Shown here piece after piece: positions 19,329 through 27,552 of a DNA stretch of 64,000 nucleotides. The stretch's first letter is position 1; each line of letters begins with the position of its first letter. The stretch covers positions 434,001 to 498,000 of the forward strand of contig CP064983.1 in NCBI GenBank assembly GCA_016699635.1. The letters run 5' to 3'. The stretch comes from Bacteroidota bacterium. GTDB taxonomy: Bacteria > Bacteroidota > Bacteroidia > AKYH767-A > OLB10. A model generated the notes under the pieces. It was not told the DNA's origin and ran no database searches. It was given only the letters and a program-made list of their open reading frames with translations. The translations under genes and the position numbers were made by a program.

Positions 19329-19435
19329 CTATTTAACATAATTGCCTTATGTGACAGCATGTGTATCAGGGTGCTTGCACAAGTGAGGTAAATGCTGTGC
19401 TTAGTGAACACATAAGATGCTGTTATGTTAAATAG
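19329..19435. repeat. Nested inverted repeats, 107 nt
   Basis: Three arm pairs nest symmetrically: CTATTTAACATAA/TTATGTTAAATAG (13 bp, outer), CTTATGTG/CACATAAG (8 bp) and ACAGCAT/ATGCTGT (7 bp), with an inner loop of about 30 nt. A 13-nt direct repeat GGGTGCTTGCACA also lies at about 19279 and inside the loop at about 19369. The ordered nesting is unlikely by chance and suggests a folded RNA or cruciform. Confidence 0.6.
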
Positions 19436-19966
19436 TTACACTTTTTCTTTATTTTTTTTGCAGAAGGGGTTGGCTACAGCTCTTTGATTTTTTGTTTAAG
19501 CCATTAAAAAATAAAAAGGTAAAAACAAAAAAGCAATGTGCTGTAATTGTGTTGGGGCGAAAAAATAAAGAAAAATGGCGGCAACACAACAGGTGGCTTG
19601 CAGGGGTGAAGTTGTGCGATTTAAGGGCAAGACACAAGCCGTGCTGGGGGGGGCATAAATTTTATGGGATGCAGTATTAAAGTAGGATGATTTTAACAAT
19701 ATTAAAAGTTAAAACTCGTTTAATCTTGGGGCAAGCTGGTAATAAAATCCAAGCAACATTACTCTTTAAAAAAGTGCAAGGTTTATGGAAAATTCAGTTA
19801 ATAACTTGATTTCATGATGCATATAATAGGTTAAATAACAGGTTATTATTGAAAAAACAGGCACTTGTATGGTGAACAGTATCAAATTAAGGGTAAAGGA
19901 TTTTTTTCAATACTCAATTTGACTTACTTTGCATCACTTTTTAAAAATGGCTTTTTAATTAACGGA

Positions 19967-20173
19967 ATGAGCACTAATAAAAACGAAACGCAAATAGTAA
20001 CATTTAATAACTGGGATAAAGAACAGTTAATGGATCTTGTTAGCTGGTTAAAAACATCACAAGCTAAGGAAGCGTTTACACAAACCGAAGAGCAACGTAA
20101 AGAGCTTAAAGAGGTAATTGAGAATATGACCCAAATTGACCCTAAAGCTATTAAGGAACCCTACACAATTTAG
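19967..20173 (+). CDS. Small acidic protein paired with peptidase gene
   Basis: A 68-residue protein beginning MSTNKNETQIVTFNNWDKEQ (the ATG at 19967 is preferred over 19865 because the upstream part is not protein-like). It is helical and charged with no recognisable domain, and ends 3 nt before the ATG of the peptidase-like gene. The close pairing suggests a partner, inhibitor or antitoxin-like regulator of that protein, but this is inference from spacing. Confidence 0.5.
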   Translation: MSTNKNETQIVTFNNWDKEQLMDLVSWLKTSQAKEAFTQTEEQRKELKEVIENMTQIDPKAIKEPYTI

Positions 20174-20176
20174 TTA

Positions 20177-21804
20177 ATGGATGATGGTGCTTTTGATGTA
20201 TATAAATACAATATTAAAGAACTTGAAAAGGTTCTAATCAAGTGGAGTGATATTGATAATAAATTATTATCAAAACTATCCACTTAAAATATTTTGAAGA
20301 CTATTTCAATAATATTGGAGCGAAGACCATTGTTGTTGAAAGAAAATACGTAGATAAAGATTATCTTGAAGATTTTGCTGCTTACTATGTAAGGTGTTTC
20401 CATCCTTATGATAGATTTTGTGCAAGGCTTCATTTTTTCGATAAGGAAATAAAAGATAACAATGATTTTAAAAGCCTCATTTCAAAACCCGATGATGAGA
20501 AAATAAAAGAGTTGCAAGAAGGCTATATAGGATTTATTGTTGTAAAGCCATTACCATTAACAATAATCGGTAAGACATGTCTTAAAACCTATGATGATGA
20601 CGGAGGCAGAAGAAATTATCCTATAGTTAGAACCTACAAAGCAAACTTATTTGGGATTCCGTTGCACACTAAAACAATTGCTTATCAAGAGCAAGATAGT
20701 ACGGTTTCCGCATGTGCATCTACAGCAATTTGGGCAGCTTTTCAAGGGACAGGCATTTTATTTCAACATCAAATACCCTCACCAGTTGAAATAACTAAGG
20801 CAGCAACTTATCACACACCTTTTTCAAACAGACATTTTCCAAATAAAGGATTGTCTATTGAGCAAATGGCACATGCAGTAAGAAATGTTGGACTAGAACC
20901 ATTTTTAATTGATGTTTCAAAAGTTGTAACAAATCCAAGAAAGAAATTTTTATCGTATCATTTATGCAAAGGGACTGCGTATGCATACCTAAAAGCAAAA
21001 ATTCCATTAATATTTGGTTTTAAATTACACGATACAACATCTTATGGGTCAGGTATAAATCCGAGATTTATGCAGTCACAATCCAAACATGCAGTAACAA
21101 TAACCGGATATAGTCTAAAACCAAAAACAAAGCCGGATAAATTTTTCGAACAGGATTTTTACCTGACATCTTCAAGGATAGATGAAATATATGTGCATGA
21201 TGACGGGGTTGGCCCGTTTGCAAGAATGAAATTTGATAAGATAGAACCAACAGTATTAGGAAGAACGGATAGCCTATCTACATCATGGATAAATCATAAT
21301 GATACAAGCGGAGATGTGAGAGCAATACCGGAAATATTATTAATTGCATTAAATCACAAAATACGAATACCTTACAATAGAATACTTAATATAATAAGAG
21401 AGTTCAATAGCTATTTAGTGCCAGGTTACTATAATAGTATAACTACGATCGAATGGGATATCCATTTAATTGAAATAAGTGAGTATAAAAATTTTATTCT
21501 GCATACACCTAATATCAATGAAGAGGAAAGATTCCGACTTGTTACAAAAGATTTGCCTAAGTACTTATGGAGAGCTTTAGCAAAAGTAGATGACAATGTT
21601 TTGCTATTTGATATTTTATTTGATGCAACAGACATTGAACAGGGAGAGCTATTCAATGATTTGGTAATATTTGAATCAAGTTATGTGGAATTACTTAAAA
21701 CATATTTTACTTATTGTCCTTACAATTCCAAAACAGTTTTTTCGCCTCCAGAGAAGGCCATTCTATCGGCTATAGAAAATCATGCTCCTAATGAAAAGCC
21801 TTAG
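20177..21804 (+). CDS. Papain/C39-like cysteine peptidase-fold protein (frameshifted)
   Basis: About 542 residues after fixing a break near 20279-20287, where the N-terminal MDDGAFDVYKYNIKELEKV part joins HLKYFEDYFNNIGAKTIVVE. The central part has a papain-like layout: YQEQDSTVSACASTAIWAAF (candidate Gln oxyanion and Cys nucleophile) and about 120 residues later SKHAVTITGYSL (candidate His), as in C39 peptidases and transglutaminase-like folds. The C-terminal 200 residues are unknown. No signal peptide or membrane segment is visible, so it acts in the cytoplasm. It converges with the defence operon (50 nt apart). Catalytic activity is inferred. Confidence 0.65.
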
Positions 21805-21854
21805 ATCATAAATGATAATATTCCGTTAAGGGAATAGAATATTTTTTAAATCAT

Positions 21855-22286
21855 CTACTCCATATCCTGGATGTTATTCTTCAGTGCTTCGCCCATTGTT
21901 GTGAGATTAAAGGTGGGGAGGGTTACAGTAAATAAGCCGGAAAGTGCTGTTAAAGTGCTAATATAAGCCCGAATGTATGGAAACATTATTGCCGGTGCGT
22001 TTAGCACAAAAAAGCCTGTTTTGTATTTTTCTAAGTCAGCGTTTTCGTCAAACTCAAATATAGCAACTGCTACAATGCGGATGCTGAACTTGTTTGTTTC
22101 TTCTTTTATGTCAAGCGCTACTTCTAAATGAAACTGGCGAAGGGATTTGAATATGTATCCCTTGGGATAGAAATTAACCTGAATTTTCGGGTCTCCCTGC
22201 TGGTTTAATATGATGTTACTTTCCTTAACAAAGAAGTTTAGGAACCTAAAGGAAACTTCCGGCAGGGTTGGGCTAGTAGTACTCAT
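21855..22286 (-). CDS. SecB-like chaperone of a toxin-antitoxin-chaperone unit
   Basis: A 143-residue protein with the SecB fold pattern: N-terminal strands (VSFRFLNFFVKESNIIL, FHLEVALDIKEETNKFSIRI) and the diagnostic helix region NAPAIMFPYIRAYISTLTAL followed by TVTLPTFNL, which parallels the PYxR..IS segment of SecB. Bacteroidota generally lack housekeeping SecB, and SecB-like genes beside a toxin and antitoxin form TAC systems, in which the chaperone folds and protects the antitoxin. It overlaps the antitoxin gene by ATGA (22286-22283) and is the last gene of the operon. Confidence 0.8.
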   Translation of the reverse strand: MSTTSPTLPEVSFRFLNFFVKESNIILNQQGDPKIQVNFYPKGYIFKSLRQFHLEVALDIKEETNKFSIRIVAVAIFEFDENADLEKYKTGFFVLNAPAIMFPYIRAYISTLTALSGLFTVTLPTFNLTTMGEALKNNIQDME

Positions 22287-22531
22287 GCTGCAAATGCAAA
22301 GTTGCCTTCTCCCGTGGACTTGGCAGTGTAGGTTTCTGACAATTTTGAAACAATCCCGGTAATAATATTTATTTCAGCCACTGTAGGTGCTATTAAGGAA
22401 TGCTCAATAAATGACTCTACAGTTGGACCTTCAAAACCGAGTGCCTCGATAGCTGCCCAGTCTTTATCAAACTGTTCCTGCGTCATGTTCTGAAGCAACT
22501 CTTTAAGTTGTTCTGAGACTCTTGATTTCAT
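22283..22531 (-). CDS. Putative TAC antitoxin
   Basis: An 82-residue helical protein between the toxin-like gene (7-nt gap) and the SecB-like gene (4-nt overlap). Its C-terminus is short and hydrophobic (EGNFAFAA), as expected of a chaperone-addiction tail that makes an antitoxin dependent on its SecB-like partner. There is no DNA-binding motif, so autoregulation through this protein is not evident. The antitoxin role is inferred from position, size and tail. Confidence 0.6.
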   Translation of the reverse strand: MKSRVSEQLKELLQNMTQEQFDKDWAAIEALGFEGPTVESFIEHSLIAPTVAEINIITGIVSKLSETYTAKSTGEGNFAFAA

Positions 22532-22538
22532 AATATTA

Positions 22539-23093
22539 TTATAGTTGGTCGTTGTATTTATCAGGAAAAATTACTCTGAAAGGTGGCAAAATTACTCCTT
22601 TTTTGTGTTTAACGCAAACTTGCACCCTTTGGTTCATAATCAAATACTCTCCCCTCTCATTATTAACTGAATAGTAATATTTCTTTTGCTCACTTGGATA
22701 ATCAGCTGCCCGAATTGACTTATATGGGAAAATATTTTTGTTTTCCATAAAACGGATAATATTGGCAACTATTACCCTATGATGTGGTTTTAATTTCCCA
22801 CTTTGTTTAAATACTTCAACAATTTTCATAAACTCTACCTTATCTGCTACTGAACCAAACAAGTCAAAACAGTTCTTTGACAAATCTATGCCACATGTTG
22901 CTACAATAAACTCTTTCCCTTTTTTTCCAAAGGAATTCTGACCCCATTCAATTGCCCAATTCATGTTCGTATCCCACAAGTAACATCCATTGCTGAGCCA
23001 AGCATCACCCCGAGAACAAGGAAATGGACCTGCTGTTTCAACATGGTCAATGTTGTCTCTGTCCTCCAAAGTTTGGTATCCTGTAACAATCAT
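22539..23093 (-). CDS. Putative ADP-ribosyltransferase-like toxin (CmdT-like position)
   Basis: A 184-residue protein whose ATG overlaps the Res stop as ATGA (23093-23090). The N-terminal half begins MIVTGYQTLEDRDN. Its RGDAWLSNGCYLWDTNMNWA segment, followed by IEWG, resembles the ADP-ribosyltransferase pattern LGxGxY...A..W seen in DUF3990/PARP-like folds. The order toxin, small protein, SecB-like chaperone matches CmdTAC, where the toxin is an mRNA ADP-ribosyltransferase that stops translation during phage infection. Fold and function are inferences. It could be another NAD-using or nuclease toxin, and exact catalytic residues cannot be assigned. Confidence 0.55.
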   Translation of the reverse strand: MIVTGYQTLEDRDNIDHVETAGPFPCSRGDAWLSNGCYLWDTNMNWAIEWGQNSFGKKGKEFIVATCGIDLSKNCFDLFGSVADKVEFMKIVEVFKQSGKLKPHHRVIVANIIRFMENKNIFPYKSIRAADYPSEQKKYYYSVNNERGEYLIMNQRVQVCVKHKKGVILPPFRVIFPDKYNDQL

Positions 23094-25776
23094 GCAGGAG
23101 ATTCTGTTTTTATGTTGGGAGTTACCATTGCTGAAAAACTATTGTTCTTTGCAACCTGGTCGTGAGGTATTAAAACATAGCGCCACGGTTTGCCCTTATT
23201 TTCAGAGGTAAATTCAGAAGCATAACGGCAATATTTTAATGCTGCCTTCATTTTCTCCTGCACTTCTCTGGATGGGATTTCATCAGCGCGTTTTGTTTCC
23301 ATGATGTAAATAGCATCTGCGGTTTCTGCAACAAAATCAGGACGATAAAGGCTTGTATTGTGATTCCACCATAACCGGAACTGATTATCAGCTGGCCTTA
23401 ACCATTTCAATACCTGTTTGTCGTTTTCTAAAACGAAAGAGAAAGTTTGCTCGGTGCGAGAGTCAAACTTATACTCAAAGTGACAGGCTTTTTCAAACCC
23501 GCTGTAAACGTATTTTGAGACATCACGGGCAGGGAAACTTTCATCACGGTAATCTTTGTACCCTGCATTTTTTAAAGCAGTAAAATTCCACTTTTCAATT
23601 ACCGTAAAAGCCCACACATTAGGTTTTATGTAATCGGGTTCATGCAACTGAAAATGCTTCATCATTTGCTCGTAGATGCGAGCTGCAATTAAGCTGCGCC
23701 ACTGGAAAACAATTTTCGGAAGGTCTTCATCACTCTTTAAATTTTGCTCTAATTCGCTAACAGCCTGTCGAGCTAATTTTTGAAGTAAGTCTGCATTGGA
23801 ATCGTAATCAATTTCTGAATAGTTGATTAACTCAGAAATAAGGAGCTTAACAGGACTGCCAAAGTTTACTCCGCTTTTAACTTCAATTACATCATAGCTT
23901 TTATCTTTTAACCCGATACGAACAATTTCATCATTTAACTGCTCATAAGAGAACCCGGTTGCATCCAAATCAAAATCCTGAAAAGAAGCAATAACATTAC
24001 CCTGCACCAAATCCATGCGAGGTATTTCAATGATGTTGTTTTTATAATCTGTTACAAAACTTGTATAAATGGCTTCTGCCTCTGAAGCAATGTCAGTTGC
24101 AAATACATTTAATTGTCCGATGGATAACTCCTTTTGAACTGCTTCCAACACCTGTTGCTTTACTTCAGGTTTATTAAGGTCTTCAACTTTTTTTACTGCT
24201 GCATTATTGTTGAAGGTAGGAATAAGTTTAACTAAAATATTTTTTGCATCAACAATGTTTTGTTGTTTCTGCTTTTGCTTTTTATCTTTAATGGCTGTAA
24301 CAGCCTCCTGTTCTTTTTGAAGTTGTTGCGTTAATGAGTTTTGAACTGTTACAACTACAGTTCTTGCAGCTAAATCATTAGGGTCTATTTCAATAAACTT
24401 TAATTTATTGAGAATTGAATCAGGATTTTGCGCTGCCTGAATTACTTTTTGAAAATTATCGTGAGCTACAACTGTGAGCTTATCAATTTTTTCTTCTCCC
24501 GTTCTTGTTCCATCATACGGCAAACGCAAACCTCTACCAATGGTTTGTTCTACCAATATAGATGCATTGGCAGCCCTTAATGGTACAATGGTGTATAGGT
24601 TGGTTACATCCCAACCTTCTTTGAGCATGTTTACATGGATTACAATTTCAATTTCATTATCGGGATGCTCTAATGAGATAAATTGTTGTTCAATAAATTC
24701 TTCATTGCGTGTGGTGCTGTCAATCTGCAAAACCTTTCCTGCAAAAGAACCCTCATAAAAATCTTTTGATGAAACAAGGTCAAAAATTGCCTTTGCATGA
24801 GTAGTATCGCGGCATACTACTAATACAAAAGGTTTGACTAATTTTTTTCCTGTAGTTTGGGAATAAAGATTTAATTCCTGCTTGGTGTCTTCGTGGATGC
24901 TGACAGCATCTTCCAATTTTATTTTTCTATTTCATCATCACTTCTACCTTTCGGGTCAAAATCTTTACGGGTTGCTATGGTTGGGTTTTTTACATACAAA
25001 CCATCGTCCAGTGCCTGAGCCAAAGAATATTCATACACTACATTGCGAAACTGGTTACCATCTTCGGCAATTGGAGTTGCAGTTAACTCTATTCCAAATA
25101 TTGGTTTTAGTTCATTGATTGCATTACGGCTTGCATCTGCATGATAGCGATGGGCTTCATCCATTAGTATTACCAAATCGGTTAAACCACTTAAATAACT
25201 CCAATACGATTGCCCAATGTATTCACTCAATCGTTTAATGCGTGGTGGTTGTCGCACTCCCGCACGGTTTGTCCCTCTGTTTTCCGAATTGAATTTGGAA
25301 ACATTGAAAATGTTGATCCTGATTTCTGTTTCGCTGAATAGTGAACTTACCTGATTGTAATTGTCTCCGGTAATGATAACAGGCTTATTGTGTACAAAAT
25401 CGGCAATGCCATTGAATACATATTTGGGATTGCTGCTATTGCCAAAATCTTCAATGAGTTTGTTGTAAATGGTAAGGTTGGGGGCTAAGACAAAAAAGTT
25501 CTTGATGCCTTTTTCTAAATACAAGTAAGCAATGCAAGCACCCATTAAACGTGTTTTACCTACCCCTGTGGCAATGCTGAAACAAATAGATGGAAACTCT
25601 CTTTCAAAATCGGAACAAGTGGGAAATAATGCCTGTACTTTTTCCAATTCTGCTTTTAAGTCCACTTCTTTTGAAAGCTCCAATTCTGCCGAAAGTTGAG
25701 TAAGTATATCCAACGCCTCTTGCAAGGGTTTGCGAAGTGATAAACGTTGTTTTATATTTTCTGCTACTTTATTCAT
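23090..25776 (-). CDS. Type III restriction endonuclease Res subunit (frameshifted)
   Basis: About 895 residues. The SF2 translocase core has Walker A ATGVGKT (residues 69-75), the DEAH box LMDEAHRYHAD (206-209) and motif III GIELTATPI. After a missing A at 24919-24925 (EIEK to IKLEDAVSIHEDTK) come INMLKEGWDVTN and motif VI QTIGRGLRLP. The C-terminal PD-(D/E)xK nuclease is LYRPDFVAETADAIYIMETK. Together with the adjacent Mod it should cut unmodified DNA after ATP-driven translocation. It lies 42 nt downstream of mod, and its stop overlaps the toxin start. All motifs are intact, so activity is likely. Confidence 0.9.
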
Positions 25777-25778
25777 AC

Positions 25779-25820
25779 TGTCTGAACTATGATTTACATG
25801 ATTAGAAGATTGCCCTGATT
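25779..25820 (-). repeat. 42-bp interspersed repeat, copy 1 (mod-res spacer)
   Basis: Fills almost the whole spacer between mod and res. It is identical at 36 of 42 positions to 27506-27547. The shared core reads TGTCTGAAC.ATGATTTA on the plus strand. Confidence 0.7.
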
Positions 25821-27495
25821 AAAACAAACGTGTTTGTTCGCCTTTGCCTCTTCCATTTTTCTTATTCACTTTTGTTTTTTTCCCTGCCGTTGTTGCTTCC
25901 TCTAATTCTATTTTATCATTTTGGTTGTTGTTGTTTTCATCATGCGGAAGGTTTACAATATTGAAACTGTAATCGTCTTTGCCAAACTCACATCTGCCTA
26001 AAAGCATTTGAGGAATTTTTTTGATGGTGATATTGGTGTGGCGGTTAGCACAACCTTTTGCAAAGCTTTTGCAGCATACCAATAAACTTTCACCGGGTTG
26101 CAACTCTTCGGCTAACTTATCTAACATGGCAACGGTTACAAACTGAGTTGTGGTAAAGATGAAATCTTTCTCACTGCTCAAGCCTTGTTTCCAATAGTTG
26201 TTTTCATCGGGTTGGTAACGGAAACCCTCTTGCTTTGCCATAGCTGCTGCCAACATATTGGCATTGTATTGTGGGTTAATAATTTCAGTGCCGTATTTGT
26301 CTTTTTGCACCAATGATGGAGCAAGGGTGTAGAATTTGAAACCACCACCGCCTTTCCAATTGAACTCATCAGTAATGCCGCCCTTGTCTTTACCTGAAAT
26401 GACTTGATGCAAGCGTGGGAGGCAATGAGTATTGGCATGTTCTCCTAATTCAATACCTATCCATCTTCTTTTCATCTTGTGCGAAACTGCTGCTGTCGTG
26501 GCACTTCCTAAAAAACTATCCAAAACCCAATCGCCTTGATCTTTTGCTAAATGTAATATTCGGCTAATTAATCTTTCTGGTTTAGGTGTTTCAAATACTG
26601 ATACATCATTAAACATTCTGACTTCCTTTTTTGCATCTTGAGTGTGGCCAACCTCCTCATAAGTCCATAAAGTCATGGGGGTAACCCCATCTTTAACCTC
26701 ATGCAAAAAACGTTTTAGCGATGGAACATTACTACCATCTTTTCCAAACCAAATACGATTATCAGCAATAAATTCTGCTAACCTTTCCTTAGATAATCTC
26801 CAAGAATAACCTTTGGGTGGCATTACCTTTCTACCACTTGGAGTAGTAATTTCATAAATGTTTTTTTCAATTGGCGGACCAACAGAAAGATTATCCGACT
26901 TCCAAACACCTCTAGGATCGTCATCATAATTTTTATACATAGCAGTTTGTTTACCACTACGAGGTAATTTATTGAACTCTAATCCACTTCCATTTTTTGC
27001 ATATACTAAAATTGTTTCATGGCTTCTTGATAATGTCTTTTTTAAATTGATTGGGGCATAAGACCTTTGCCAGATTACTTCATCAACAAAATTTTGTCTA
27101 CCAAATACTTCATCACACATTACTTTTAAATAGTGACTTTCTTCAGCATCAATATTTATCCAAATAGTACCATCAGGACGAAGAAGTGTCTTTAGAATTT
27201 CCAATCTTGGCTTCATCAAATTCAACCATTGGGAGTGTTCAATGCCATCATCATAATGTTCAAAAGCATTTCCGGTATTGTATGGAGGGTCAACAGAGAT
27301 ACACTTTATCTTACCTGTAAATTGTTGTTCCAAAGCTTTTAATGCCAAAAGGTTATCGCCATGTATAAGCATGTTTTCACTTTTGGGGTCGCCAAAACTT
27401 TTTGATGCATCTTCAATTAATATACGTGGTTCCAGCTTGGGTTCGTTGCCCTTGCCTATCCAAGTGAGTTCAAGTTTTTGTAGTTGCTTAGCCAT
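25819..27495 (-). CDS. Type III DNA N6-adenine methyltransferase Mod subunit
   Basis: A 558-residue beta-class adenine methyltransferase. Motif IV DPPYNTGN (residues 69-76) comes before motif I DSFLGSATTAA (about 326-336), the order typical of Mod proteins. RPDGTIWINIDAEE lies between them and a variable target-recognition region around residues 150-300. It methylates one strand of an asymmetric site and also specifies recognition for Res. The frame is intact, starting ATG 27495, with the SNF2 gene 57 nt upstream and res 42 nt downstream. Both spacers carry the same 42-bp repeat. The C-terminus is Lys/Asn-rich and likely flexible. Confidence 0.93.
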   Translation of the reverse strand: MAKQLQKLELTWIGKGNEPKLEPRILIEDASKSFGDPKSENMLIHGDNLLALKALEQQFTGKIKCISVDPPYNTGNAFEHYDDGIEHSQWLNLMKPRLEILKTLLRPDGTIWINIDAEESHYLKVMCDEVFGRQNFVDEVIWQRSYAPINLKKTLSRSHETILVYAKNGSGLEFNKLPRSGKQTAMYKNYDDDPRGVWKSDNLSVGPPIEKNIYEITTPSGRKVMPPKGYSWRLSKERLAEFIADNRIWFGKDGSNVPSLKRFLHEVKDGVTPMTLWTYEEVGHTQDAKKEVRMFNDVSVFETPKPERLISRILHLAKDQGDWVLDSFLGSATTAAVSHKMKRRWIGIELGEHANTHCLPRLHQVISGKDKGGITDEFNWKGGGGFKFYTLAPSLVQKDKYGTEIINPQYNANMLAAAMAKQEGFRYQPDENNYWKQGLSSEKDFIFTTTQFVTVAMLDKLAEELQPGESLLVCCKSFAKGCANRHTNITIKKIPQMLLGRCEFGKDDYSFNIVNLPHDENNNNQNDKIELEEATTAGKKTKVNKKNGRGKGEQTRLF

Positions 27496-27505
27496 TAAAT
27501 TAAAT

Positions 27506-27547
27506 TGTCTGAACCATGATTTATGTGATTAAAGGATTGCCATGATT
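27506..27547 (-). repeat. 42-bp interspersed repeat, copy 2 (helicase-mod spacer)
   Basis: Occupies most of the 57-bp spacer between the SNF2 gene and mod; 36 of 42 positions match copy 1 at 25779-25820. The motif resembles an interspersed intergenic repeat that I associate with Bacteroidota and other phyla, from memory. Confidence 0.7.
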
Positions 27548-27552
27548 TTTTC

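Larger units (their letters stand above)
18479..19966. other. 1.5 kb structured non-coding region
   Basis: No credible gene lies in nearly 1.5 kb. The first about 1.2 kb is unusually G-rich on the plus strand for this AT-rich genome (GGGCGGGTTTTGGG, G7 and G8 runs) and holds several inverted repeats plus a purine-rich stretch with GCGAA/GCGGAA-like units near 19000-19070. The last 280 bp are AT-rich and lead to the small gene at 19967. The composition differs from both flanks. It may be a repeated intergenic element, a structured RNA or a replication or packaging site. Confidence 0.5.

Noticed and set aside
19130..19680. Several short ORFs in the non-coding region
   Set aside because: Their peptides are rich in Arg, Trp and His with no domain pattern; they overlap inverted repeats and lack ribosome-binding context.
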